Assembly (NCBI RefSeq): GCF_024171885.1
Contig: NZ_JAMTCP010000010.1
Coordinates: 37,648 to 101,647 of the forward strand
Source of the DNA: Streptoalloteichus tenebrarius
GTDB taxonomy: Bacteria > Actinomycetota > Actinomycetes > Mycobacteriales > Pseudonocardiaceae
Length of the DNA stretch: 64,000 nt
Direction of reading: 5' to 3'
Shown: positions 1 through 8,995 of the stretch, one piece after another
How positions within the stretch are numbered: the stretch's first letter is position 1
Layout of the letters: every line of letters starts with the position of its first letter
Program-made: the position numbers and the translations under genes
The notes under the pieces: generated by a model
Databases searched by the model: none
Told to the model about the DNA's origin: nothing
What the model saw: the letters and a program-made list of their open reading frames with translations, nothing else

Positions 1-1
1 G

Positions 2-2134
2 CCGCTCGACGGCCAGTCAGGGGACGCGGTCGCCGTCGAGAGCCCGAGGCCCTCACCGGTGCCGCGCGACGGCCGCGGCGTCCGGCGGCCACCTGACCTG
101 GTGATGGTCGATCTCGGACCCGGCCGACTGGCGCGGGAGTTCCTGCTCGCGCCGCCCGTGCTCCTGGTCGCCGCGCTGTCGGTGCTCGCGTTGGCGACGC
201 ACGTCGGGCGCCTCGGCCTCGACCCGGCCGGTGGCCGGCTGCTGCCGCTCGCGGGCCTGGCCGACACGTGGGGCGCGTACCTCGCGTCGTGGCACCCGGT
301 CGCCGGTGGCACGTCCGCTCCGGCCCCGCCGGCCCTCGCGATCGTGGGAGTGCTCGGCGTGCTCGGCGGTCCGCCGACAGCGGTCGCCCTCCTGCTCCTG
401 GCCGAGATGCCACTCGCCGGCCTCGCCGCCTACGCCGCGACCCGGCGCGCCCCCGTCCGGCGCTCGGTGCGGGCCGTCCTCGCCGCGATGTACGCGCTGT
501 CGCCGGCCGCCGTCGCCGGGGTCGCCGAGGGCCGGCTCGACGCGGTGGTCGTGCACCTCCTTCTCCCTCCGGTGCTGGCGGGTGTCGTCGCCGTGGTCCG
601 ACCGGTCACCAGGGAGGACTGGACGGGCTCCTGGCTGTCCGTCGCGGCGGGCACCGCGCTGGCGCTCGCGGTGATCGGCGCCTTCTCGCCGCTGACGCAC
701 CTGGTCGTGGTGGTGGTGGCGCTGGCGGGGTTCGTGGCGCTGCCCGGTCGGCGGGGCGACGGCCGACGCCGGGTCGTGGCCCTGTTCGCGGTGGTGCTCG
801 CGCCGGTGGCGGCGTTGTTCCCGTGGCCGGCGGAGGTGATGCGCCACCCCGCGTTGCTGCCGCACGGTGTGGGCGCCGTGGTTCCGGAGGCTCCGGCCCC
901 GATCACGGCGCTGGTCACGCTCCACCCGCGCGGCGCGGGCGGGATGGCCTGGGTGGGCGCGGCGGTCGTGCTCGCGGCGTTGGCCGTGGTGGTGACGCGT
1001 CCTCGACGGTCGGTGCTTCCCGGGCTCGCTGTCGCGGGTCTCGGGGCGCTCGCGGCGGTCGTCGTGCGGTGCGTGCCGGTGGTTCCCGTCGCCGGGGGAG
1101 CGGCCCAGGTGGGCTGGGTCGGGGTTCCCCTGCTGATCGTGGCGTGCGGCCTGTCGTGGTCGGTGTTGGCCGCCTGCCAGGAGGGGGAGACCTCGGGCGC
1201 GCGCTGGAGGACCCGGAGAGCCCGGAGAACGCTCGTTCCCTCCCCGGTCGTCGCGGTCGCCTGCGTGGCGTTGGTCCTCGCGCTGGCCTCGTCGGCCCTG
1301 CTGGAAGGGCGGGACGGGCCACTGAGGACGACCGACCGTCCGACGCTGGCGGCCCCGCTCGCGTACGAGGTGGAGCGGAGCGGGTGCGGTGTGCTCTGGC
1401 TCGACGACGCGCGCGTCCGGCTCGTCGCGGGCCGCCTCCCCGCCTTCGGGGACGACGACCTCGCGCCCGTGCCCTCGGCCCCCGGGCGGCTGGAGCGCTG
1501 GTCCGGCCAACTGCGGACGGGCGACCGCGACGCGGTGCGCGCCGGACTGGCCGAGGTCGCCTCGGCCGGGGTCCGGTTCGTGGTCCTGCCGCGCGCGGAG
1601 CTGGCGGACCGCCTGCGGGAACTGGGCGGAGAGCGGGTGGCCGACGCCCCGTCGACCACGGACGGGCGGGCGGTGCTCCGCGTCCTCTCCCCCTACGCCC
1701 CGGCGCTGTTGCTGTCACCAGAACAGGCGGTGAACGCCCGAACGGGCGGGTTGCCTCCGGGAGATCCGGACACGCCCGGCCTGGTGCCCGTCGACGCGGT
1801 CCCGCCGACGCTCGCGGTCCGCACCTCCGAGGGCGGGGAGGGCCGGCTGCTGGTGGTGGCGGCCGAGCGGGAGCCGGGCTGGTCGGCCACGGTCGACGGC
1901 GTCCCCGTGCCCCTGGCCACCGCGTGGGGCCACCAGGTGGCGGCCCCGGTGCCCGCGCGCGCCGCCGAGGTCCGCCTGGAGCCGCCAGGGCGGGCCAGGC
2001 CGTTCCTGCTGCTGGTCCAGCTCGCGGTCGTGGTGTTCGGCCTGGTCACCGCGATCCCGTCCCGCGCGGGGGAGCGGGGAGCCGACGCGGGGGCCTACTC
2101 GCCCTCGACGACGTCGGGGTCGAGACCCAGATAG
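2..2134 (+). CDS. large multi-spanning membrane protein, 5' partial (probable C-terminal part of a glycosyltransferase-type protein)
   Basis: The reading frame is open to the left edge, so the gene begins outside the window; the ATG-like codons inside it (GTG at 59) are probably internal. What is visible is about 700 residues: an N-terminal half of many hydrophobic segments (roughly residues 45-65, 105-145, 160-200, 220-250, 260-285, 310-410 counted from the edge), then a soluble extracytoplasmic stretch rich in Val, Asp and Arg, and a last hydrophobic segment (FLLLVQLAVVVFGLVTAI) near the C-terminus. In related actinobacteria a very large family 2 glycosyltransferase with a membrane-bound C-terminal half lies next to the metallopeptidase/DUF3499/manB genes, so this is a reasonable guess from context, not from a visible catalytic motif. 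The gene overlaps the convergent metallopeptidase gene by 40 bases. Confidence 0.6.
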   Translation, partial: PLDGQSGDAVAVESPRPSPVPRDGRGVRRPPDLVMVDLGPGRLAREFLLAPPVLLVAALSVLALATHVGRLGLDPAGGRLLPLAGLADTWGAYLASWHPVAGGTSAPAPPALAIVGVLGVLGGPPTAVALLLLAEMPLAGLAAYAATRRAPVRRSVRAVLAAMYALSPAAVAGVAEGRLDAVVVHLLLPPVLAGVVAVVRPVTREDWTGSWLSVAAGTALALAVIGAFSPLTHLVVVVVALAGFVALPGRRGDGRRRVVALFAVVLAPVAALFPWPAEVMRHPALLPHGVGAVVPEAPAPITALVTLHPRGAGGMAWVGAAVVLAALAVVVTRPRRSVLPGLAVAGLGALAAVVVRCVPVVPVAGGAAQVGWVGVPLLIVACGLSWSVLAACQEGETSGARWRTRRARRTLVPSPVVAVACVALVLALASSALLEGRDGPLRTTDRPTLAAPLAYEVERSGCGVLWLDDARVRLVAGRLPAFGDDDLAPVPSAPGRLERWSGQLRTGDRDAVRAGLAEVASAGVRFVVLPRAELADRLRELGGERVADAPSTTDGRAVLRVLSPYAPALLLSPEQAVNARTGGLPPGDPDTPGLVPVDAVPPTLAVRTSEGGEGRLLVVAAEREPGWSATVDGVPVPLATAWGHQVAAPVPARAAEVRLEPPGRARPFLLLVQLAVVVFGLVTAIPSRAGERGADAGAYSPSTTSGSRPR

Positions 2135-2634
2135 GTGGCGACCTGCTCGACGAGCACGTCGTGCACCAGGTCGGCGAGGTCGTTGCCGTCCCTGGCCCGC
2201 GCCTCCAGCGGGCGGCGGTAGAGCACGATGCGGGCCCTGGTCGGCAGCCCGCGCCGGTCGACGCCGGCCGGCACCAGCCGGGCCAGCGGCACGTTGCCGT
2301 CCTCGACGACGTCGCTGCCCCACATGAGGTCCTCCGGCGAGGTGACGTTGACCTCGGGGACGTCGTCCACGGCCACGTCGAGCTGGGTCAGCTCGGTGTG
2401 CCAGCGCTGCTCGATCGGCTCCAGGGCCTCCAGCACGAGCTGGTCGAACCGCTCCGCCCTCGTCCTGGCGGCCGGCAGCGACGCGGGGTAGAGCGGCCCG
2501 CGCAGCCCCCGGCCGCGGCGGTCCCTGCGCCGGTGGCCCCCGCCGGGGCGTCCGGGCAGGCCGGGGCGCGGGTGTCGCGGGGGGCCCGGGTACGGGTGCC
2601 CCGCGGAGCCGGCCGGACCACGTGCCATCACCAC
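2095..2634 (-). CDS. zincin-like metallopeptidase family protein (Rv3259-like)
   Basis: A 179-residue protein matching the small actinobacterial metallopeptidase family found beside DUF3499 and manB. The N-terminal 50 residues are rich in Gly, Pro and Arg and look disordered; the conserved part starts at RFDQLVLEALEPIEQRW. The C-terminal motif LVHDVLVEQVATYLGLD sits where the family has its HExxH-like metal site, but the second catalytic position reads HDVLVEQ, so activity is uncertain. A TACCCT hexamer ends 7 bases before the GTG at 2634, which supports this start as leaderless. The gene is divergent from DUF3499 with 76 bases between the two starts. Confidence 0.75.
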   Translation of the reverse strand: MVMARGPAGSAGHPYPGPPRHPRPGLPGRPGGGHRRRDRRGRGLRGPLYPASLPAARTRAERFDQLVLEALEPIEQRWHTELTQLDVAVDDVPEVNVTSPEDLMWGSDVVEDGNVPLARLVPAGVDRRGLPTRARIVLYRRPLEARARDGNDLADLVHDVLVEQVATYLGLDPDVVEGE

Positions 2635-2641
2635 GGCGGAG

Positions 2642-2647
2642 AGGGTA
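2642..2647 (-). promoter_or_regulatory. -10 hexamer of the metallopeptidase gene
   Basis: TACCCT on the minus strand fits TANNNT and lies 7 bases before the GTG start, predicting a leaderless mRNA. No clear -35 was found. Confidence 0.45.
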
Positions 2648-2697
2648 CGCCGTGCGTGTCACCCGCGTGCCTGCCACGCTCGGGGACCTGGTGGCGC

Positions 2698-2703
2698 TAT
2701 CGT
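2698..2703 (+). promoter_or_regulatory. -10 hexamer of the DUF3499 gene
   Basis: TATCGT fits TANNNT and is followed after 7 bases by the GTG start at 2711, predicting leaderless transcription. It shares a short divergent promoter region with the metallopeptidase gene. Confidence 0.45.
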
Positions 2704-2710
2704 CGCCACC

Positions 2711-3070
2711 GTGCGGAGCGTGAGGCGGTGCTCGCGGACCGGGTGCACGAACCCGGCCGTTGCGACGCTCACCTACGCCTACGCCGACTCCACAGCCGTG
2801 GTCGGTCCACTCGCCACGTACGCGGAGCCGCACAGCTACGACCTGTGCGAGCAGCACGCGATGCGGCTGACCGTCCCCCGCGGCTGGGAGGTGGTGCGGC
2901 ATGAGGGTGAGTTCGCCGTCCCGCAGCCCTCGGTGGACGACCTGACCGCGCTCGCCGAGGCGGTGCGGGAGGCCGGCCGGGCGGACCGGCCGGTCGAGAC
3001 GCCGGAGCCGACCAGCGGCACCGGCCGACGTGGTCATCTCCGGGTGCTGCCCAACCCGGCCGATGATTGA
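2711..3070 (+). CDS. DUF3499 family protein (Rv3258c-like)
   Basis: A 119-residue protein of the actinobacterial DUF3499 family, whose function is not known. The N-terminus has the typical cysteine pair CSRTGC, followed by an aromatic stretch ATLTYAYADSTAVVGPL and a second Cys/His pair LCEQHA, together a likely four-ligand zinc ribbon. The C-terminal 40 residues are Pro/Arg rich and poorly structured. It sits directly upstream of manB, the order conserved in mycobacteria and streptomycetes. The GTG start is placed by the -10 hexamer at 2698. Confidence 0.88.
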   Translation: MRSVRRCSRTGCTNPAVATLTYAYADSTAVVGPLATYAEPHSYDLCEQHAMRLTVPRGWEVVRHEGEFAVPQPSVDDLTALAEAVREAGRADRPVETPEPTSGTGRRGHLRVLPNPADD

Positions 3071-3190
3071 CGCGGCCACCTCGTGCGCGACGTCGCGCGA
3101 GGTGACGAGCCCACCGGTGGCGCAGCGCGTGACCAGCCCCCGTCGGTAGGCTGCCGCTGGCAGCACGAGCGAGGAGCAACGGGAGAAGGC

Positions 3191-4540
3191 GTGCGCGACC
3201 TGTCCGGGATCGTCAAGGCCTACGACGTCAGGGGCGTCGTGGGGGACCAGCTCGACGCGGACGTGGTGCGGGACATCGGCGCCGCGTTCGCCCGCCTCGT
3301 CGGCGGCCCCGCCGTGGTCGTGGGCCACGACATGCGGGACTCCTCGCCGGGCCTGGCCACCGCGTTCGCCGAGGGCGTCACCGCCCAGGGCGTCGACGTG
3401 GTCAGCATCGGCCTGGCCAGCACCGACATGCTCTACTTCGCGTCGGGGCGGCTGGAGCTGCCGGGCGCGATGTTCACCGCCAGCCACAACCCGGCCCAGT
3501 ACAACGGCATCAAGCTGTGCCGCTCCGGCGCGGCCCCGGTCGGCCAGGACAGCGGCCTGGCCGAGATCCGGCAGATGGTCGAGCAGGGCGTGCCCGAGTT
3601 CCTGGGCCAGCGCGGCTCGGTGACCGAGCGGGACATGCTGGGCGAGTACGCGGCGCACCTGCGCACGCTGGTCGACCTCGGCGGCATCCGCCCGCTGAAG
3701 GTCGTGGTCGACGCCGGCAACGGCATGGGCGGCCACACCGTGCCCGAGGTGTTCGCCGGCCTGCCGGTGGACGTCGTGCCGATGTACTTCGAGCTGGACG
3801 GCACCTTCCCGAACCACGAGGCCAACCCGCTGGACCCGAGGAACCTCGTCGACCTCCAGGCGAAGGTGCGCGAGGTGGGCGCGGACGCCGGCCTGGCCTT
3901 CGACGGCGACGCCGACCGCTGCTTCGTGGTGGACGAGCGCGGCGAGCCGGTCTCGCCCAGCGCCGTCACCGCGCTGGTCGCCGTGCGCGAGCTGGCCAAG
4001 GAGCCGGGCGGCACCGTGATCCACAACCTGATCACCTCGAAGGCGGTCCCCGAGATCGTCGCCGAGCACGGTGGCAAGCCGGTGCGCACCAGGGTGGGCC
4101 ACTCCTTCATCAAGGAGAAGATGGCCGAGACCGGGGCGATCTTCGGTGGCGAGCACTCGGCGCACTACTACTTCCGGGACTTCTGGCGGGCCGACACCGG
4201 CATGCTGGCCGCGCTGCACGTGCTGGCCGCGCTGGGCGAGCAGGAGCGACCGCTGTCCGAGCTGACCAGGGAGTTCGCCAGGTACGCGGCCTCCGGGGAG
4301 ATCAACTCGACGGTGGACGACCAGGCCGCGCGGATGGCCGAGGTCCGCTCCGCCTACGAGCGCGTGCCGGGGGCCACCGTGGACGAGCTGGACGGGCTGA
4401 CCGTGGAGCTCCCCGACGGGTCCTGGTTCAACCTGCGCCCGTCGAACACCGAGCCGCTGCTGCGGTTGAACGTCGAGGCCAGGGACGCCGAGGCGGTCGC
4501 GGCGCTGCGCGACGCGGTGCTGGCGATCGTCCGTGGCTGA
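3191..4540 (+). CDS. manB: phosphomannomutase/phosphoglucomutase
   Basis: A 449-residue alpha-D-phosphohexomutase that interconverts mannose-6-phosphate and mannose-1-phosphate (and probably the glucose phosphates) on the way to GDP-mannose. Visible family landmarks are the active-site serine loop TASHNPAQYNG (Ser about 98), the magnesium-binding loop DGDADR (near residue 238), the sugar-binding loop GGEHSAHYY and the C-terminal phosphate-binding RPSNTEPLLR. The GTG at 3191 is preceded by GGGAGAAGG and puts the protein start at VRDLSGIVKAYDVRG, as in homologues; an upstream in-frame extension has no family similarity. It begins a likely operon with Trm112 and the SIS-domain gene. Confidence 0.95.
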   Translation: MRDLSGIVKAYDVRGVVGDQLDADVVRDIGAAFARLVGGPAVVVGHDMRDSSPGLATAFAEGVTAQGVDVVSIGLASTDMLYFASGRLELPGAMFTASHNPAQYNGIKLCRSGAAPVGQDSGLAEIRQMVEQGVPEFLGQRGSVTERDMLGEYAAHLRTLVDLGGIRPLKVVVDAGNGMGGHTVPEVFAGLPVDVVPMYFELDGTFPNHEANPLDPRNLVDLQAKVREVGADAGLAFDGDADRCFVVDERGEPVSPSAVTALVAVRELAKEPGGTVIHNLITSKAVPEIVAEHGGKPVRTRVGHSFIKEKMAETGAIFGGEHSAHYYFRDFWRADTGMLAALHVLAALGEQERPLSELTREFARYAASGEINSTVDDQAARMAEVRSAYERVPGATVDELDGLTVELPDGSWFNLRPSNTEPLLRLNVEARDAEAVAALRDAVLAIVRG

Positions 4541-4559
4541 CCTGCGGGAGGGAGAGACC

Positions 4560-4796
4560 GTGGCCGTGCGACTGGACCCCCAGCTCCTGGAGATCCTGGC
4601 CTGCCCGTGCCCGGAGCACGCCCCGCTGAGGGCGGGGACCCCGGAGGACGCGCAGGCGGACTACCTGACCTGCACCGCCTGCGGGCGCCGGTTCCCCGTC
4701 AGGGACGGCATCCCGGTGCTGCTGCTCGACGAGGCCGAGCAGCCGCCCACGGCCGCGGCGGGACCGAGGGGCGACGGGGACCCGGCGGTGGGGTGA
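4560..4796 (+). CDS. Trm112 family zinc-binding protein
   Basis: A 78-residue Trm112-like protein. The N-terminus LDPQLLEILACPCPEH is diagnostic and a second pair, CTAC, completes a probable zinc site; the C-terminal half RRFPVRDGIPVLLLDEA closes the domain. Trm112 proteins are partners and activators of methyltransferases, but which partner applies here is not visible. The GTG at 4560 follows a strong GGGAGGGAGAG ribosome site and lies 20 bases after manB; an in-frame GTG at 4533, overlapping manB, is less likely. The gene sits between manB and the SIS-domain gene and is probably co-transcribed. Confidence 0.88.
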   Translation: MAVRLDPQLLEILACPCPEHAPLRAGTPEDAQADYLTCTACGRRFPVRDGIPVLLLDEAEQPPTAAAGPRGDGDPAVG

Positions 4797-4803
4797 GGTA
4801 GCC

Positions 4804-5883
4804 GTGCTGGACGACAGCCTGCTCGACGACCCCGACCGACTGGCCGAGGCGGACACCGGCGGGCTGCTCAGGGCGGCCGCGGGTGCGGGCGCCCAGGTCC
4901 GCTCCACCGTGGAGAGCGCCGCCGAGGCTGGCCTGGACGCGTTCGGTGGCGAGCGCCCGAGGGCGCTCGTGCTCGTCACCAGACCCGGCGCGGGCGCGAC
5001 CGCGTCGCGGCTGCTGGCCGCGATGCTCGGGCCGTCCTGCCCGGTGCCGGTGGTGTTGTCCGACGCGGCCCCGAGCTGGGTCGGCGCGCTGGACGCCGTC
5101 GTGGCGCACACCGACGATCCCGGCGACGCGGTGCTGGCCGAGTCGGTCGACCTGGCCGCGCGGCGGGGCTGCCGGGTGTTGCTCACCGCGCCGGCCGAGG
5201 GGCCGGTGGCCGCCGCGGCCGCCGGGCAGGCGGTCCTGTTGGCCCCGAGGGTGCCCTCGCCCACCGGGCTGACGTTCAGCAGGGCGTTCGCCGGCGGACT
5301 GCTGGCGGTCAACGCGCTCGGCCTGCTGCGGACGGACCTGTCGGCGGTGGCCGACGAGCTGGACCGCGAGGCGGAGCGCAACTACGTGGCGCACGAGTCG
5401 CTGGTCAACCCGGCGAAGGCGCTGGCGTTGCGGCTGGCCGAGCGCACGCCGTTGCTGTGGGGCCTCGACCCGGCGGCGACGACGGTGGCGGGGCACGCCG
5501 CCGACGCGCTGGCCGGGTTCGCCGGGGTGGTCGCGGACGCCGCCGGCTACCCGCAGGCCATGACCCGTCCGGTGCTGCACCGCACGGCCGTGCGGGCGGG
5601 GTCGGGCGAGGACCTGTTCGCCGACCCGGACGAGGTGCCGAGCGGTCGGCCCAGGGTGCTGTTGTTGGCGGTGCGCCGGGGCGCGGTCGCCGAGGCGGCC
5701 CGGCGGGCCGCGGCGGACACGCTGCCCGGCGCGGACGTGGTCGCCGTGCCCGAGGAGGTGGCCGGGGACGAGGCGGTGTGCGCCGCGGTGCTGGCGTCGC
5801 GGTTCGACACCGCCGCGTTGTACCTCGGCCTCGCGCTCGGCACGCTCGGCGGCCCCGGTGTGCTCAGCGCGGTGGTCGACTGA
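4804..5883 (+). CDS. SIS-domain/phosphoglucose-isomerase-like protein (TobH family, Rv3256c-like)
   Basis: A 359-residue protein starting with GTG eight bases after the Trm112 stop. It resembles the actinobacterial TobH/Rv3256c family, related to the bifunctional phosphoglucose/phosphomannose isomerases with two SIS domains. An N-terminal SIS-like half is suggested by LVLVTRPGAGATASRLLAAML and PVVLSDAAPSWVGALDAVV; the second half has RPRVLLLAVRRGAVAEAARRA. Its place between manB and manA, conserved in M. tuberculosis, points to a role in hexose-phosphate handling, but catalytic residues cannot be named from the sequence alone. Confidence 0.8.
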   Translation: MLDDSLLDDPDRLAEADTGGLLRAAAGAGAQVRSTVESAAEAGLDAFGGERPRALVLVTRPGAGATASRLLAAMLGPSCPVPVVLSDAAPSWVGALDAVVAHTDDPGDAVLAESVDLAARRGCRVLLTAPAEGPVAAAAAGQAVLLAPRVPSPTGLTFSRAFAGGLLAVNALGLLRTDLSAVADELDREAERNYVAHESLVNPAKALALRLAERTPLLWGLDPAATTVAGHAADALAGFAGVVADAAGYPQAMTRPVLHRTAVRAGSGEDLFADPDEVPSGRPRVLLLAVRRGAVAEAARRAAADTLPGADVVAVPEEVAGDEAVCAAVLASRFDTAALYLGLALGTLGGPGVLSAVVD

Positions 5884-6428
5884 TGGCTGTGGGGGTTCAC
5901 CCCACACCTCCGGGAATCCTCCCGGACCCCGGACCGGGGGTGTGGGCGCAGGGCACGGGGTGGCGGCCGGCGCGGGCGGTGGCGCGCGCCGGGCGCGGTG
6001 GGTGCGGTGGGAGCCCGGGGCTTGGTGAGACGGACGCTCCCGTGCCCCACCGGCCGGTCGGCGTTCGATCTTCCCTGGCCGCGGCGCTGTCAACCCGGGC
6101 AGAGCTGACGGCGTCGACAGCACTGACGGCGTCGACAGAACTGACAGCGCTGACAGCGCTGTTTCCCGGACTGGACATCGGGGCCACCGCGCGCCCGGCG
6201 CGGGGCGGGTGGTCACCGCGAGACGGCTTCGCGGCGCCCGGCCCCGCACGACGGTCGGGCGCGGCGCGTGGGCGCGCCCCGAGACGACACCAGCATCGAC
6301 AGCCGGTCGGGACGACCGGCTGACCACGGCCCCCGTCGTCCCCGACCTGGGGACCTCGGCGGGCAGGCAGCGACCCCGGCGCCCTGGTGGGCGCGGCGGC
6401 CGCCGGACGAAGGAGCGAGACGACAACC
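5884..6428 (+). other. non-coding interval with short tandem repeats
   Basis: No convincing gene in 545 bases between the SIS-domain gene and manA; the open frames here have atypical composition. It holds short direct repeats at 6105-6161 (two copies of a 16-base unit followed by CTGACAGCG copies). The manA ribosome site AAGGAG lies near its right end. Confidence 0.5.
6105..6161. repeat. short tandem repeat upstream of manA
   Basis: CTGACGGCGTCGACAG occurs at 6105-6120 and again at 6123-6138, followed by CTGACAGCG twice. The spacing is 18 bases. Confidence 0.7.
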
Positions 6429-7667
6429 GTGGATCTGCTGCGCAACGCGGTGCGCCCCTACGCGTGGGGGTCGCGTACCGCGATCGCCGACCTGCTCGGG
6501 CGCCCGGTGCCGGCGCCGCACCCCGAGGCGGAGCTGTGGCTGGGCGCCCACCCGGCCGACCCGTCGTTGCTGGTCGGCGAGGACGGGTCGGAGACGTCGC
6601 TGCTGGACCGGCTGACCGAGGACCCGACGGGTCAGCTCGGCCCGGACTGCGCCGGCCGCTGGGGCGGCCGGCTGCCGTTCCTGATGAAGGTGCTGGCCGC
6701 CGACGAGCCGCTGAGCCTCCAGGCCCACCCCTCGGCGGCGCAGGCCGCGGAGGGCTTCGCCAGGGAGGAGGCGGCCGGCATCCCGCTGGACGCCCCGAAC
6801 CGGAACTACAAGGACCCCAACCACAAGCCCGAGCTGATCTGCGCGCTCACCGAGTTCCACGCGCTGGCCGGGTTCCGGGACGCGCACCGCACGCTGGAGC
6901 TGTTGAAGTCCCTGGAGGTGCCGGCGCTGCGGGCGCACATCGAGCTGCTCGCGGCGCAGCCGGACGCCGACGGTCTGCGCGCCCTGTTCACCACCTGGAT
7001 CACGTTGCCGCAGCCGGCGCTGGACAAGCTGGTCCCGCAGGTGCTGGACGGTTGTGTCGCGCACCTGAGGGACCACGGGCCGTTCGACCGCGAGTGCCGC
7101 ACCGCGCTGGAGCTGGCCGAGGCGTACCCGGGGGACGCGGGCGTGCTCGCCGCGTTGTTGTTGAACCGCATCGTGTTGCACCCCGGCGAGGCGATCTACC
7201 TGCCGGCCGGGAACCTGCACGCCTACCTGCACGGCACCGGGGTGGAGATCATGGCCAACTCCGACAACGTGCTGCGCGGAGGGCTCACGCCGAAGCACGT
7301 GGACGTCCCGGAGTTGTTGCGGGTGCTGGACTTCCGCTGCGGCGACGTGCCCGTGCTGCGGGGTGACGCCGTGGGACACCTGACCGCGTACCGGACTCCC
7401 GCCCCGGAGTTTCATCTGTCCACATTGGACTGGACATCGGAGTCGGGAGACGTCGAGGGCGAGTGGATCGACTCGGCCGGCCCGCAGATCCTGTTGTGCA
7501 CCGCCGGCGCGGCGCGGCTGACCACGGCCGACGGCCGCCGCCTCGACCTGGCGCGCGGGCAGTCGGTGTGGGTGGCGGCCGCCGACCCGTCGGTGTTGGT
7601 CGAGCCGGTCGGCCTCGCCGAGTGCGGCAGGGTGCAGCTCTTCCGCGCGACCGCCGGCGTGGCCTGA
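6429..7667 (+). CDS. manA: mannose-6-phosphate isomerase, class I
   Basis: A 412-residue type I phosphomannose isomerase, a zinc enzyme converting fructose-6-phosphate to mannose-6-phosphate for GDP-mannose synthesis. Zinc and active-site landmarks are seen: SLQAHPSAAQA (Gln and His ligands), NYKDPNHKPELICAL (Glu ligand) and, in the second cupin, LHPGEAIYLPAGNLHAYLHG followed by NVLRGGLTPKHVD. The C-terminal part is a short beta-rich domain. The GTG at 6429 is chosen because it follows AAGGAG and gives the family N-terminus VDLLRNAVRPYAWGS. It completes the manB to manA cluster, though a 545-base gap suggests its own promoter. Confidence 0.95.
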   Translation: MDLLRNAVRPYAWGSRTAIADLLGRPVPAPHPEAELWLGAHPADPSLLVGEDGSETSLLDRLTEDPTGQLGPDCAGRWGGRLPFLMKVLAADEPLSLQAHPSAAQAAEGFAREEAAGIPLDAPNRNYKDPNHKPELICALTEFHALAGFRDAHRTLELLKSLEVPALRAHIELLAAQPDADGLRALFTTWITLPQPALDKLVPQVLDGCVAHLRDHGPFDRECRTALELAEAYPGDAGVLAALLLNRIVLHPGEAIYLPAGNLHAYLHGTGVEIMANSDNVLRGGLTPKHVDVPELLRVLDFRCGDVPVLRGDAVGHLTAYRTPAPEFHLSTLDWTSESGDVEGEWIDSAGPQILLCTAGAARLTTADGRRLDLARGQSVWVAAADPSVLVEPVGLAECGRVQLFRATAGVA

Positions 7668-7902
7668 CCCGCCCGCCGAGGCGAACACCGGAACACCGAC
7701 CAGCACCGACCGGCAGCGGCTGGCGCCGACAAGCACTGTCCACCGAGGTCTGTTCCGGCCTTCGCGCGCGCCCCTTGCTGTGTGAGGTGTTTCCTTCGCG
7801 TTCCTCGTGGCGATCCGAGGGGAGAGCGGCCGTTCGTGTTCTAGGGTCACTCCGGCAAACCGGGCACGACGGCCGCGAGGCCGTGAGAAGCGAGGAGTAA
7901 CC

Positions 7903-8829
7903 GTGGCAGCAGGGGGCGGTGCGAAGGCGATCGTCGCGGCGCTGCTGGCCAACGCGGGCATCGCGGTCGCCAAGTTCGTCGGCTTCGCCATCACCGGCTC
8001 GTCGTCGATGCTGGCGGAGGCCGTGCACTCGGTGGCGGACACGTCCAACCAGGGGCTGTTGCTGCTGGGGCGGAAGAAGTCGCGGCGCGCGGCGACAGCG
8101 GACCATCCCTTCGGGTACGGCAGGGAGCGCTACTTCTACTCCTTCGTGGTGGCGCTGCTGTTGTTCACGCTGGGCTCGGTGTTCGCGGTCTACGAGGGCA
8201 TCCACAAGATCGAGAATCCCGAGCCGCTGCACAACCCCGTGGTCGGCGTGGTGATCCTGCTGGTCGCCATCGCGCTCGAGGGGTGGAGCTTCCGCACGGC
8301 CATCGCCGAGTCGCGGGAGCTGAAGGGCTCGGCCACCTGGACCCAGTTCATCCGGCAGGCCAAGACCCCCGAGCTGCCGGTCGTGCTGCTGGAGGACGCG
8401 GGGGCCCTGTTCGGTCTGGTGCTCGCGCTGGGCGGCGTCGGCCTGACGCTGCTCACCGGCGACCCGGTCTGGGACGGGATCGGCACGCTGTGCATCGGCG
8501 TGCTGCTCGGCGTCATCGCGATCACCCTCATCGTGGAGACCAAGAGCCTGCTCATCGGCGAGGGCGCCACCCCGGAGGTGCTGTCCGGGATCGTCGGGGC
8601 CCTGGAGGCGGGCCGGATCGACCGCGTCATCCACATCCGCACCCAGTACCTCGGGCCGGAGGAGCTGCTCGTCGCGGCCAAGGTGGCGCTGGTGCCGGGG
8701 CTGGACATGGCGGACGTGGCGACGGCGATCGACGACGCCGAGACCCGGGTGCGCGCGAGGGTGCCCGAGGCGCGGCTCATCTACCTGGAACCCGACATGT
8801 ACCGCGAACGGCCCACGACGACCGACTGA
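7903..8829 (+). CDS. cation diffusion facilitator family efflux protein
   Basis: A 308-residue CDF transporter that would export a divalent metal ion by proton antiport. There are about six hydrophobic segments. The metal-site signature HSVADTSNQ is in the second segment, and LLEDAGALFGL carries the paired acidic residue of segment five. The C-terminal cytoplasmic part ends LIYLEPDMYRE, typical of the long CDF subgroup related to human ZnT9. The start is the GTG at 7903 after a GAGGAG ribosome site. A TAGGGT hexamer at 7842 may be its promoter -10. A 16-base perfect hairpin follows the stop. The transported metal cannot be told from sequence. Confidence 0.9.
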   Translation: MAAGGGAKAIVAALLANAGIAVAKFVGFAITGSSSMLAEAVHSVADTSNQGLLLLGRKKSRRAATADHPFGYGRERYFYSFVVALLLFTLGSVFAVYEGIHKIENPEPLHNPVVGVVILLVAIALEGWSFRTAIAESRELKGSATWTQFIRQAKTPELPVVLLEDAGALFGLVLALGGVGLTLLTGDPVWDGIGTLCIGVLLGVIAITLIVETKSLLIGEGATPEVLSGIVGALEAGRIDRVIHIRTQYLGPEELLVAAKVALVPGLDMADVATAIDDAETRVRARVPEARLIYLEPDMYRERPTTTD

Positions 8830-8835
8830 GCCGAC

Positions 8836-8870
8836 CGGGTGAGGTGTCCGCATGGCGGACACCTCACCCG
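8836..8870 (+). terminator. intrinsic terminator after the CDF gene
   Basis: A perfect 16-base inverted repeat (8836-8851 with 8855-8870) around a 3-base loop, starting 6 bases after the stop. There is no T-tract, as is common in such genomes. Confidence 0.75.
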
Positions 8871-8995
8871 CGTTCTCGGTCCGATCCGTCCGGTTTCCGA
8901 ACGGTTCCCGGGGACTGGGTGCGAAACATCACTCCTGGCCAGCTAGGGTGGTTCCCTCGTTCGTACGTGATCCGGACCACGACAGGAGGGCACTC

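Noticed and set aside
53..1510. Long minus-strand open frame opposite the first membrane protein gene
   Set aside because: Composition is Arg/His/Gly-rich shadow coding typical of the antisense of GC-rich genes; no family similarity and the plus-strand frame has clear transmembrane segments.
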